Shown piece after piece: positions 8,598-18,900 of a stretch of 23,241 nucleotides of DNA. The first letter of the stretch is position 1. The number at the start of each line of letters is the position of its first letter. The position numbers and the translations under genes are program-made. Below the pieces are notes generated by a model that saw only the letters and a program-made list of their open reading frames with translations, made no database searches and was not told the origin of the DNA. Source of the stretch: Eremomyces bilateralis CBS 781.70 (Eukaryota > Ascomycota > Dothideomycetes > Eremomycetales > Eremomycetaceae). Location: assembly GCF_010015585.1 (NCBI RefSeq), contig NW_022985115.1, positions 5,857-29,097 on the forward strand, written 5' to 3'.

Positions 8598-8793
8598 TGT
8601 GAAGGATCGAAGATTGAATTCAGTCTGATGCCTTGGGGCCTTGGGATGTGGAGGCCTTACGGCCTCACGATGTGTTGTGGTCACCCCAAGGCCTACTGAA
8701 TATTTCCCCTCACACTTAGATCTCCCTTTCCCCTTTGTAGATTGATTCTAGTATATCACGAATCACAGAGTTTTGCCTCATTCTTCGTGCCCT
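8598..8793 (+). repeat. 5' LTR of the Gypsy element
   Basis: This 196-bp direct repeat, beginning TGTGAAGG, recurs at 15017-15212 with one difference. It contains a fold-back structure in its first half, an AT-rich TATA-like GAATATTT near 8697 and a CT-rich run just before a likely transcript start around 8737. The exact right border may be a few bases further, next to the primer-binding site. Confidence 0.92.
8618..8701. other. Fold-back (hairpin) within the LTR
   Basis: Nested inverted repeats are present: ATTCAGT (8618-8624) pairs with ACTGAAT (8695-8701), GCCTTGGGG (8630-8638) with CCCCAAGGC (8684-8692), and GAGGCC with GGCCTC around the loop TTAC (8651-8666). The same structure is in the right LTR. 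It lies in probable U3, so it would be at the 3' end of the RNA. Confidence 0.75.
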
Positions 8794-8798
8794 GACAT

Positions 8799-8809
8799 AA
8801 TCAATCTAC
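8799..8809 (+). promoter_or_regulatory. Self-primer binding site of the Gypsy element
   Basis: AATCAATCTAC is the exact reverse complement of GTAGATTGATT at 8737-8747 in the LTR. In Tf1 and related fungal chromoviruses the first ~11 bases of the transcript fold back on the PBS and prime reverse transcription instead of a tRNA. The spacing and position here fit that mode and imply a transcript start near 8737. Confidence 0.6.
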
Positions 8810-8819
8810 CTCCCCATAA

Positions 8820-10715
8820 AAGTTGAGGCTTCATCCGGAATCAGAAAAGACAAATCTGGCTAGACTGAACACAATCCTCGAGTCCGACGACTCACCCTCG
8901 GAGAATTACCCTACATTAAGAAGAGAACCCATGTCTCATTCAACCTCTCAGGTGGACGACCATTCCCAGACCTCCGGCATGTCCCAAACTACGTACCCCC
9001 GCCTAGACTCCAATAGGAGATACTCCTTACGAAAGGTAGACCTAGGTGGAGGCAACGTTGGCGTCGGAATTGCTGAACAAACCGTCCCCGGAAGTTATGA
9101 GAGTGATGGAGATGGTTCTCATGAAAACGATGACGAAAACGAAGGACAGCCTGATCGCCGACGATCATCGATCCGACGGCCTATCGCGCTGCCCCCAGCT
9201 GAAGCCCTGCACACTTGCCAGACTGTAGAGAACTTCGCCGCTCAGGTGAAGCACGAACCAAAAGCTTGGTTCAACGGAATGATTGCTCTTACCGAAGAGG
9301 CTGAAGGCATGGAAAAAGAGCATAAGAAAATGATGATTAGGATCGCCGCACTGAATCATGAAGCGGCCAATCTCGAATCTAAACTGATTGAAACCGAAGA
9401 CGAACTGAAAACCACACGAACCATGCTTAAGGAGAGGACGTTCCTTCCTAATCGCATCGAAGCTCTAGAAAAGGATATCCAACGAGTCCGCACCAGACGT
9501 GATCATTGGCGCCTAGTGTCCGAGACATCCTAGAAGGACTTGAACGCAGCTAATGATAAGATTACTGAGCTGATGAACCGACTCGAAACCGAACCTAAGC
9601 AATCACACGACGATGGGCCGTATGATTCGGACAGAGACGACCGGTCAGTGATTATTGGTGAGGAACGCCGTCGACAAGAATCCCGTATCGAAACTCCGGA
9701 ATCTAGAGTCACTTGCCAGTCCGTAGCACCTTCGTCGTCTACTCCCGGATTCTCACGGAGGAGATACCCTAACCCCCTAGTCTTCACTGGAGACTCAGGC
9801 AAGGACGATTACGAACCTTGGAAGCTGCAACTCACGAACAAACTGAGCCAAGAAGCCAACATCTACCCAGACACGGCTTCGCAGGTTGGGTACGTTATGC
9901 ACTTCTTGTCTGGCACCGCATTCAAAGTGGTAGCCCGTAGAGTCAGCCCAGAAACTCCCTAGAATGAACGCTATCAGACCTTGCAAGAACTCTTACACGA
10001 TTTGGATAACAACTTTCGTGTTAAACATAGGGAGGAAAAGGCGGAGAGGCAGATCTTTAACCCGACGTTTCAACAGAAAGACTCCGAGTCTTTCGACGAA
10101 TTCTGGCCTCGATTCAACTCGACGATCGCAGATATCCCCAGCCTTAGCAGTGAGAAGAAGGTACGTTACTTGAGGCGTTGTTTAAAACCCGCATTGCAAG
10201 ATGCAATGTCGAGCAACCTTTCGGAAGATTTCGTATCGTTTGCAGAGGCCTGTCGGAAGACGGAAATAAATATGACCGACGCCAAGAGGGCCGCCAACAG
10301 GTCACGTGCAGCGCCGAACAGCCAGAACTCGACGAGTACCTCTCGTCGTCTGCCTAACAAGAGCGGCACGGCCACGGATACTTCGAACGCCACTGCAAGA
10401 GACCTAAGGAATTTTCCTTGGGGACGAACTGCGGAGCAACGAGAACGCCTGAAGAGGCTAGGGAAATGCTACAAGTGCCTACAGAAAGGCCATGTCGCAA
10501 ACGACGAGAACGCACCATGCAAGAATGGCTACCCACCTAAGCTCAAGGAATCGGACCTGGAGCTTCGGTCTTACCTGGTGGGCATATCGACCAACTCGTC
10601 CAATGCAAGGATTTCTGAACCAAATGCCCCTGCCCAGGTTCCGCGGACCAAGACGGCACAGGCCGAGCCGCGAGCGTCCTACCAATCGGACTCTGACTCG
10701 GATCAGGGAAACTAG
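8820..10715 (+). pseudogene. gag region of Gypsy element (fossil)
   Basis: This is the structural protein region. It has an acidic N-terminal part, a helical stretch around 9290-9500, a retrotransposon gag core around 9780-10270 (with motifs such as YEPWKLQL and FDEFWPRF), and a zinc-knuckle segment KCYKCLQKGH near 10470. The reading frame is interrupted more than once, so the region is treated as a fossil. Confidence 0.75.
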
Positions 10716-10903
10716 GAGCTCTCACTCACAGTCGCGAGTGGGAAGCGAATCAGTCGCGCTTAGCCACCTTATCCGAACCCGTTAGACTGAGACTAACCTG
10801 TATAATTACTCCTGAAAACAAAAACAAAAAAAACGAGAAAAACTCCTTAAAAGCAGGAAAACAACTGGAAGCCACTTGTCATATTTTTTCCCCCAGAACC
10901 CAA

Positions 10904-11590
10904 TTGTACACTAGGAGTAGGAGTCTCTTCGACACCGGTGGATCCGGGACTGCTTTTGTCGATGCTTCGTGGATCCGCCAGCACAAGGTAGCAACCATTG
11001 CCTTAAAACGAAAGCACACGTTACACTACGCGGACGACGACTCGACGGCCAATATTACACATATGGCATTGGTGAGGTTCCGACACAGGGACCACTACGT
11101 TGAAGAATTGGCATATGTCACCAACCTTGGACGATTCGATTTGATTCTTGGGATGCCTTGGCTTGAGGACCACGACGCGAACATTGCTTGTAAAGACCGC
11201 ACTGTCACATTTGCCGGAGACGAGTGCCTCGGAAGGTGCCTACTTTCCCACAGACCTGTCAAGATACGCTGCCAAGGGGCCTCGAAGATCATAGAAGAGA
11301 TAGGAAACGACCCGAATGGTCCAGACATCGAATTCATCTCTGCATCAGCCTTTGTGAAAATGGCCTCCCGTCCCGATCATGTGGAGACAGCCCTCTGGCC
11401 ACAGGATTTCGAACGGCTAACCAACAATGCGACCAGCTCCAAGCCACCCGTTACTATGGACTTAGCAGCAGCTGCAGTCTCCGATGACTACAGCAAATTC
11501 TATGAGAAACTTAATCAGGAACCGATTTCGAAGGAATTACTCAAGAAGCTCATCCTACCGGATTTCCATGAATTTATCGACAGGTAGGAC
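10904..11590 (+). pseudogene. Aspartic protease region of Gypsy element (fossil)
   Basis: The retropepsin active-site pattern LFDTGGSGTAFVD appears near 10925, followed by a flap-like segment and the ILGMPWLEDHDANI motif characteristic of Ty3/Gypsy proteases near 11140. It lies between gag and reverse transcriptase as expected. The ~190-bp AC/A-rich stretch to its left holds no recognisable domain. Confidence 0.8.
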
Positions 11591-11689
11591 CCTAAGGAAG
11601 CATCCAAGCTCCTACCGAAGCGACCTAGAATTGACCATCAGATCAAACTTGACCCCTCTGCACCACCTCCAGCGAAACGCCTTTTCGGA

Positions 11690-12950
11690 GTGTCCAACAA
11701 GGACGCGGAGGTTGTGAAAGCTTATGTCGATAATATGCTTGGGAAAACCTACGTTCGAAAAAGCACGTCTCCGTACGCAGCCCCGGTCCTGGTTGTGAAG
11801 AAACCTGGAGGGGGACTACGGATTTGCATAGACTATCGATCTCTGAACGCAGTCACTATCCGGAACAGGAACGTGCCCCCCTTGATCAAGGAGACTTTGG
11901 CCAAGCTATGCTCAGCTCGATGGTTCACGAAACTCGATGTGATAGCAGCGTTCAATGAGATAAGGATGGCGGAAGAAGATATTGAAAAGACCGCATTCTT
12001 GACCAGATATGGACTATACGAATATGTCGTCATGCCCTTCGGATTGACAGGTGCCCCTGCAACGTGGCAAGCTTTCATCAATGACACGTTGAGGGAATAT
12101 CTGGATCTGTTTTGTACGGCTTATTTGGACGACATCCTGATCTACAGCACGAATAGAGAGGACCATGTCTCTCACGTTAAGGCAGCCTTGACCAAGCTCA
12201 GAGGCGCAGACATTTACCTCGACGTCCATAAGTGCTCTTTCTTCACCAAGGAAGTCACTTACCTAGGATTGATAGTCTCCACCGAAGGAATCAACATGGA
12301 CCCATCGAAAGTGAAATCGGTCCTAGATTGGCAAACACCTCGCAACCTGAAAGACGTACAGGCATTTATCGGCTTCTGCAACTTCTACCGACGATTCATC
12401 AAAGGATTCGCTAGCATAGCGGAACCGCTCACTACATTGACAAAGAAGGAGAATAGGGACACCAAGTACCCCTGGCCTGCTGATGGACCTGAAGATAGGG
12501 CATTTGAGAAGCTAAAGAAGGCCTTCACCACAGCTCCCGTTCTAGCACACTTTAACCCGGACAAACAGTCGTGGGTGGAAACTGATGCGTCCGACTATGT
12601 TACCGCCGCAGTTCTCTCCCAAGAGGACGAGGATGGGGTTTTGAAACCAATAGCGTTCCTGTCAAAACGCATGGCTCCGGCAGAAACGAACTACGAGATT
12701 TATGACAAGGAACTGCTCGCGATAGTTCGAGCATTTGAGGAATGGCACCCAGAGCTAGCAGGATCGCCAGTCGAACACCCCATTCAGGTACTCTCCGATC
12801 ATAAGAGTCTTGAATACTTTATGACAACGAAGCGGTTAAACCGAAGACAAGCAAGATGGGCTGAGTTCCTTGCGGAATTCAACTTTATCATCAAGTACAG
12901 ACCGGGACGACTTGGCACTAAACCGGACGCGTTGACAAGGAGACCAGGTG
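11690..12950 (+). pseudogene. Reverse transcriptase-RNase H region of Gypsy element (fossil)
   Basis: Ty3/Gypsy reverse transcriptase blocks are clear: LRICIDYRSLN, FTKLDVIAAFNEIR, MPFGLTGAPATWQAFIN, and YLDDILIYS carrying the catalytic DD. RNase H follows (VETDASDYVTAAVLSQ and YEIYDKELLAIVRA). This domain set is well preserved, in keeping with the high LTR identity. Confidence 0.92.
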
Positions 12951-13299
12951 ACCTTCCAGAAGATGAATCAGATCCTAGAATCACTTTGCAGCAGCAGGTG
13001 ATATTGAAGCCAGAGAAAGTCGATCTAGAGATACGCAGACAGGTGTCGTTGGCGACACTTTTGATTGATGACTTCTCTATGACAGTCAAAGACCTGGCTT
13101 TAGCCGTAAACGATTTCCACGAATCACTAAGACCTGATGACCCAATAGTCGCCACCGACACATTTCTAGACGATCAACAAGACGCCCCCTCAACTGATGA
13201 TCTTCGATCCAGAATCATATCGCTTAGCAAAACCGACTCAATCATCCAGATGTTGACGAAAGCCAAACGGAGAGGGGACCGAATAATTCCCCACGCTCT

Positions 13300-14420
13300 C
13301 CTACATACCCACAGGCTACGGATAGACCTTGCAGACTGCTCGGTCTGCGACGACGGGGTGTTGCTTGTGCGGGGGAGACCCTTTGTCCCAAACGATGAGA
13401 AGCTGAGAGTGGACATCTTGAAATTAGCGCACGACGCGCCGGTGAGCGGTCATTCTGGGAAGAACAATACCTACTCGAGACTAAGCAGACTCTATTACTG
13501 GCCAAAGATGACGGAAGACGTGACACGCTATGTGAAAGCCTGTCACAGGTGCAGGGTCACCAATGTGAACAGAGATGGCCACAAGGGCCTACTTCATCCC
13601 CTCCCAATTCCAGAGAGGTATTGGACGGATATCTCGGTCGATTTCATCGTTGAATTGCCTCCGTGTCTCTACAACGGCACCGAATTCAAGAACATCATGG
13701 TCGTCGTCGACAGACTCTCGAAAAAGAAGAAGTTCATCCAGATCAGATCGCTGGAAGTAGAAGACGTGGTCCAGGCATTTATTGAATATGTCTGGCGCGA
13801 GGAGGGATTCCCAAGGACTGTCGTCTCTGATAGAGGCAGTCAATTCGTCTCTCAGTTCTGGAAGAATCTCTGTAAGACCATTGGAGCGAAGCCGAAACTC
13901 TCTACCGCGCATCATCCAGAAACAGATGGACAGACTGAGTCAGCGAACGCTTCACTGAAACAGTTCCTGAGAACGTTTGTGAATTATAAGCAAAATGATT
14001 GGGTCACGTGGTTACCTATCGCCGAATTCGAATCAAACGCGTCACCGAATGCATCAACATCCGAATCACCTTTCGTACTCACCAAAGGTTACCTGCCACG
14101 CATGGGCATCGAAATGGACGAATCCCTCCGCACCTCTCAACCTGCCGTCAAGTTAGCTACGCAAATTCGTGACATTCAATTGAGAGTCCGGAAACAGCTA
14201 GAGTGGGCGCAAGCGCTGCAGAAGGAACACGCAGATAAACACAGACTGCCTGCTCCGCAGTTCAAAGTAGGTGATTGGGTCTACTTAGACACTCGGTACC
14301 TTAACTCAGCTCGACCTTCGAAATCACTCGATTTGAAGAACATTGGCCCGTTCCAGATTACTCGAGCGATCGATCACTTTGCTTATGAACTAGACCTCTC
14401 ATCGAACGCCCTCGAAGGAG
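13300..14420 (+). pseudogene. Integrase region of Gypsy element (fossil)
   Basis: An HHCC zinc-binding segment (HDAPVSGHSGKN through KACHRCRV) precedes the DDE core: DISVDFIVELP, VVSDRGSQFVSQFW and HHPETDGQTESAN. A GPY/F-type module (NIGPFQITRAID) follows near 14340. Confidence 0.9.
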
Positions 14421-14599
14421 TCCACCCTGTATTTCACCTATGGCTACTCCGACTCGATGACAGCAAGCCATTCGATGGCCAACGACCTCCAAGAGCAGAA
14501 GCCGAAAACCAAAATGACGACGGAACTCGGGCAGACTACGAAGTGAAAAAGGTAGTAGACTGTAGAATCGACAATAGAAGGAAGGACAAAGCGACAGGA

Positions 14600-14760
14600 T
14601 AGAAGGGCTGCATCATGTACCGAGTACAATATGAAGGATGGGACGCATGGAACGAAAAACCGAAATGGCAGCCATGGTGGGAACTCACGGGCGCGCCTGA
14701 TCGAGTGAGAGAATATCACGATGCACACAAGGACTCCCCTGCGTTATATCCATCTTTCTT
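14600..14760 (+). pseudogene. Chromodomain region of Gypsy element (fossil)
   Basis: YRVQYEGW, then WQPWWELTGAPDRVREYH, matches the aromatic and C-terminal helix pattern of chromodomains (V-x-W/Y-x-G-W ... W-E ... L). This C-terminal module, known to steer chromoviruses to heterochromatin, fits a subtelomeric insertion site. It lies C-terminal to the integrase as in the family. Confidence 0.7.
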
Positions 14761-15003
14761 CGACGAGGAAATTTGGCGTGACTTCGTCTACGCCCTTGCG
14801 ATTGATACGTTCCGACAATCGGAACAATGAGATGCGATGGACTGAAGCAGACGCTAGAACCGCTCTGCCGACCAAGGTACCGGCCTAGATGATAGCGGGA
14901 CACCTTCTCGACCACTCTGACGAGACGAGGCATCTAGACGAGGAGCTACTGAATAATCGTCTGGAGAGGCCTATCTCAAGACTCAGAGGACTTCGCGTGT
15001 TTT

Positions 15004-15013
15004 GAGGAGGGGG
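15004..15013 (+). promoter_or_regulatory. Polypurine tract of the Gypsy element
   Basis: GAGGAGGGGG ends three bases before the right LTR, the standard position for the plus-strand primer. Confidence 0.7.
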
Positions 15014-15016
15014 TAG

Positions 15017-15212
15017 TGTGAAGGATCGAAGACTGAATTCAGTCTGATGCCTTGGGGCCTTGGGATGTGGAGGCCTTACGGCCTCACGATGTGTTGTGGT
15101 CACCCCAAGGCCTACTGAATATTTCCCCTCACACTTAGATCTCCCTTTCCCCTTTGTAGATTGATTCTAGTATATCACGAATCACAGAGTTTTGCCTCAT
15201 TCTTCGTGCCCT
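15017..15212 (+). repeat. 3' LTR of the Gypsy element
   Basis: This matches the left LTR at 195 of 196 positions. Its outer edge passes directly into unrelated AT-rich sequence with no visible target duplication. Confidence 0.92.
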
Positions 15213-15980
15213 AAACTAAATCGTGCAAAGAAGTGTTGGTAGACTTCTTTGGAGTTGTATGAGGGACAAAACCTCAGGGTTTAAATTTACAGAGTAGACT
15301 TCTTTGGAAGTTTGAGCCATAGAACACTTCCCTGAACATGGTTTAATTACTATAAAAACCGATACAAAAGAATCACACCTCTTACTTCTACCAGCTCTAT
15401 CAGTTTCTAGATAAAAAAACCAAAATTCTATGAGATATCGATGGTTGAAGTTGTTGGCGATTTTGATGGGGTAAGGTTAGCTAGGTGGCCATGTAACGGT
15501 ATGTAGGCCTCAGGCATTCAGGCCAACATCAGATATTAGCTCACACAACTGTCACGGTCGCACTTTTTCGTGCTTCAAGGCGTCGAGAGATTACTGCCTT
15601 ATAGCCTGACGATCACAGGACAGTCGCATGTATTGAGAGGTAAAAAGCAAATAACCACTGCGGCAAGAGACACATGTAGATCAGATTCCTCTTTCGTTTC
15701 TATTTCCTTTCCCTTTCTTTATCATTCGTTTCATTGAATGTAAGCTACTTTACCATCGTGATCCATCTCTATGGTCCTCTATAATAGCACTGTAACACAA
15801 AGTGAGTTAGATTTAGTTGCTTAGATCTATTGTAGATGAAAATATAGCTAATATAATCATAGTCGATCAAATCTAGAGTCGTTTTAATCCTGAATCCACC
15901 CGATCCCGAACCAAGCCGATCTAACCACACATAAGCCCCCAAACCGCTCTAAACCCGTCAATACAATCCTCACCAGTGAC
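15213..15980. other. AT-rich region upstream of the TLH gene
   Basis: There is no supported gene. A 15-bp direct repeat, GTAGACTTCTTTGGA, occurs at 15239-15253 and 15294-15308. The right half is the presumed promoter and 5' leader of the helicase gene, with the CT-rich tract described separately and no upstream ATG in the helicase frame close to the start. The left part does not resemble LINE sequence, so it is not the missing LINE end. Confidence 0.5.
15686..15733 (+). promoter_or_regulatory. CT-rich promoter tract of TLH gene
   Basis: A 48-bp pyrimidine-rich run (TTTCCTTTCCCTTTCTTT at its centre) lies about 250-295 bp upstream of the helicase ATG. Such tracts commonly precede transcript starts in filamentous fungi. 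A TATA-like TATAATA sits near 15780. Confidence 0.35.
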
Positions 15981-18900
15981 ATGAATCCAGAGGCGTATTT
16001 CACCCGGATCCGTGAATATGGGTTAATTGTATGCAAAGAGTGTCGGTACTGCGTATGGCCACAGGATATCCGAGGCCATTTAAAGGGAGAACATCATAAA
16101 GCGAAGAAAGAGGTAGTCGATGCGATAGATACGGTCGTCCAACGATGGCGGGGATTAGTCCGGGATCCTATAGAGTTTCTAGTCCCCCAGGCGGTCGCTG
16201 AACCGTTCGAGGCGTTACCATTGTTCGAGGATGGGTTAATGTGTCGGTTACCGGTTAACAACGAATCTATCGATGTGGTATGTGGGAAGGTTTCCCGTAA
16301 CCGTAAGGCATTGATCACTCACTGGCGGACCGTCCACGATTGGACTATGACCAAGAAGCGAGGACAAGGACAGGGCGGTGGACAGACCAACGAGGGGAAA
16401 ATCGCTGTACAACGGCGATTTAACAACGCAGTCGAGAAGGTGTTATGCCAACGATTTTTCACAAGCCGCCATTGTTCACAGTATTTCCGCATCGCCCCAC
16501 GCATACCAGGGCAGATGCCCCAAGAGCGAATCGACTCGTGGAAACGCATTCAACAGATGGCGGAGGAGAAGTTCCAGGGGATCGAAAAGCGTATTCGAAC
16601 AAATATTGAGGCTGGGGAGAAGGATGAGCCGAATCCATGGTTAGCGTGCAGTGGATGGCACAAGTATTTAGGCGATTTAGACCGGGAGGATCTGATGGCG
16701 TCGGTGGCGAAGCCTGGCGATGGTGGGAAGGATGCCGACCCATTAGAGCAAGTCGTATGGAAGGCTATGACCGATGTTGTCCGGATCAGCCAAGAAACGG
16801 TATCGAAAACCGGCATGTTCATCCGGTTGGAAGCTGTTCGGACAGAGGAGCATCAGACGAAATATGTGCCGTTAGAGATCTATTGGGATCCAGATTCCAT
16901 CGACCGACGAGCACAGCCATGGAGACAGATATTGATGTTTTTCATCCGAACCCAAAAACAGCACGAATGGGAGAGTCCAGCGTACAAGTTCACCCAGGCG
17001 CAGATGCAGGCGTTTGTCCGGTTAATAGCGGAGGCCGAGAAAGTACAGGACGAAACGGAGGAGAGAGAAGAGGACGACAACGACGACGACGACGACAACG
17101 ACGACGACGAACCACGTCCTGACAAGAGCGACGAGTTCCCTACGATGACACCCGTTCAAACAGCATGCTTAGAGTTTTGCATCCAGTTATTGAACCACAA
17201 AGTCATGCGGAACGAGTACGAAAGTGCGTTGGTATGCGTATTAGCTGTATTGGGCGTTAATGGCGACACATGGAGGGATCCGGAGACATATCCACCTATC
17301 CTGTCGTCTATCATCAAGTGTGCTCGGTTTATGGTTATCCAGAAAGCTGTGAATATGGCCGGTCCCCCAGACGAGCCAGATGGATATCGACAAGGGTCGG
17401 TTATCGATTTCGAGGGTAGTAATAGCGAGTACGAAAGCGGCAACCGGTCCCCATCCCTAGGAGCATCCCCAGCGGCATCCCTAGGAACATCCCCACCCGA
17501 AAGGTCGTCCCAGACATCCCCTAAAACCGCAATATTCCCATGGTCTAGCCCACCCGTTCGGTTAGTCCGATCGAGCCGCCAATCAGACGAGCCGGACTGT
17601 TTAGAATGGGTTAACCGGATGATGGATGGGTTCATGGTTCGCGGTAGCAAAAGTCCTATGCAATGGATGTTGAATTTGCGCACGTATGGGCTGAAGATCC
17701 ATTATAACACAACCGCTCGCGGCCATGTGGAGTGGAACGATGGCGAGACGTTACTGTACAAGGGCACTCAGTTCAGTATGGCCCAGTTCCGCGGTATGAT
17801 CCACGGAATACTGTTCGAGACGCGCCAAATCATGGCTGAATTATTATTTTGTACTGACGGAGTGGGAGACATGCCCATCGTCCCATGGGAGCTATTGCGC
17901 GACGACCCGACCAATGGACGCCCCGGATGGAACTTTTTACAGGACCAACGGACTCGATTCCCTGTGAATGGAGAGACATGGCTGTTTGACCGAATTGGTA
18001 AGCACGAGGCAATGCGGCGGGAATTTGAGCGACCTGATAGCGAGAGCGGTGTCCGCCGGAAGGGAGTGAACGATTATATGACCAAGCTGTCACGGTTTCG
18101 CGAGAAGTTGCTAGTATTGATGCACATTACTGGCGGACAGCCTGCAAGAGGGACTGAGCTATTGAGCATTCGACATCAGAATACCGCTAAAGGGGCCCAT
18201 CGGAACGTTTTCATTGAGGACGGTATGGTCGTGTTTGTAACCCAATACCACAAGGGATACGCTATTAGTGGCAACGTCAAGATTATCCATCGGTATGTGC
18301 CACGGGAGGTCGGCGAGTTGGTGGTCCGGTATTTGTGGTTGGTATTACCGTTCCAGCAGCGCATGCAGTCGTTGATCGATGGCCATATCCCGTCCCCAGC
18401 CCATATGTGGCCTAAGCAGCAGTATCGGCAGTCGTGGACGTCGGAACGGATGGCCACGGTATTGCGGCGCGAGACGGAGATCGGATTGGGGCATCGAATA
18501 GGCATTATGGATTACCGGAACGTTGCTATTGGGATTAGTCGACGATTCATGCGCGCGCCGACTGCGTTCCAGCAAGACGACGAGGAAACTCCCGATCCTG
18601 AGCAAGCCGAGGCAGAGATTGCGGATCTACAGGCAGGCCATTCCACGCATGTGGCTGGAATGGTGTATTCCCGCGGTATCATAGAGATGGCCGGCGCGGT
18701 AGCCGACACACGGATGCGGTTCCGAGGATCTAGCGTCGATTGGCATCGGTTTTTGGGTTTCGAGAGCGCCCAGGAGCCGAGAGGGAGCTCTAAACGACGG
18801 TGCCTATTCGAAGACGACGCTAACGAGGCGCGGTTCGAGCGATGGGCGCGAATACGGAGGATGAACGCCGCCGAGCAGTTCCAGCGTATGATGGGGAGGG

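Larger units (their letters stand above)
8598..15212 (+). mobile_element. Ty3/Gypsy chromovirus (LTR retrotransposon), fossil
   Basis: A 6.6-kb element bounded by two LTRs, with gag, protease, reverse transcriptase, RNase H, integrase and chromodomain in Ty3/Gypsy order. The chromodomain and the self-priming arrangement (PBS complementary to the LTR) place it near the Tf1/sushi group of fungal chromoviruses. The two 196-bp LTRs differ at a single position, so insertion is young. Despite that, the internal reading frames show about five interruptions, so this copy looks broken, though nearly full length. It lies inside a LINE on its left side. No target-site duplication is evident, and the LINE does not continue on the right, which suggests rearrangement after insertion. 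Confidence 0.93.

Noticed and set aside
8598-8699. Continuation of LINE ORF2 for 33 residues after 8597.
   Set aside because: These codons are LTR sequence; the same bases occur in the right LTR.
15234-15450. Possible Copia-like LTR remnant starting TGTTGG with a TATA-like box.
   Set aside because: No second copy, no primer site or coding domain and no clear end were found. Only a 15-bp direct repeat is certain.
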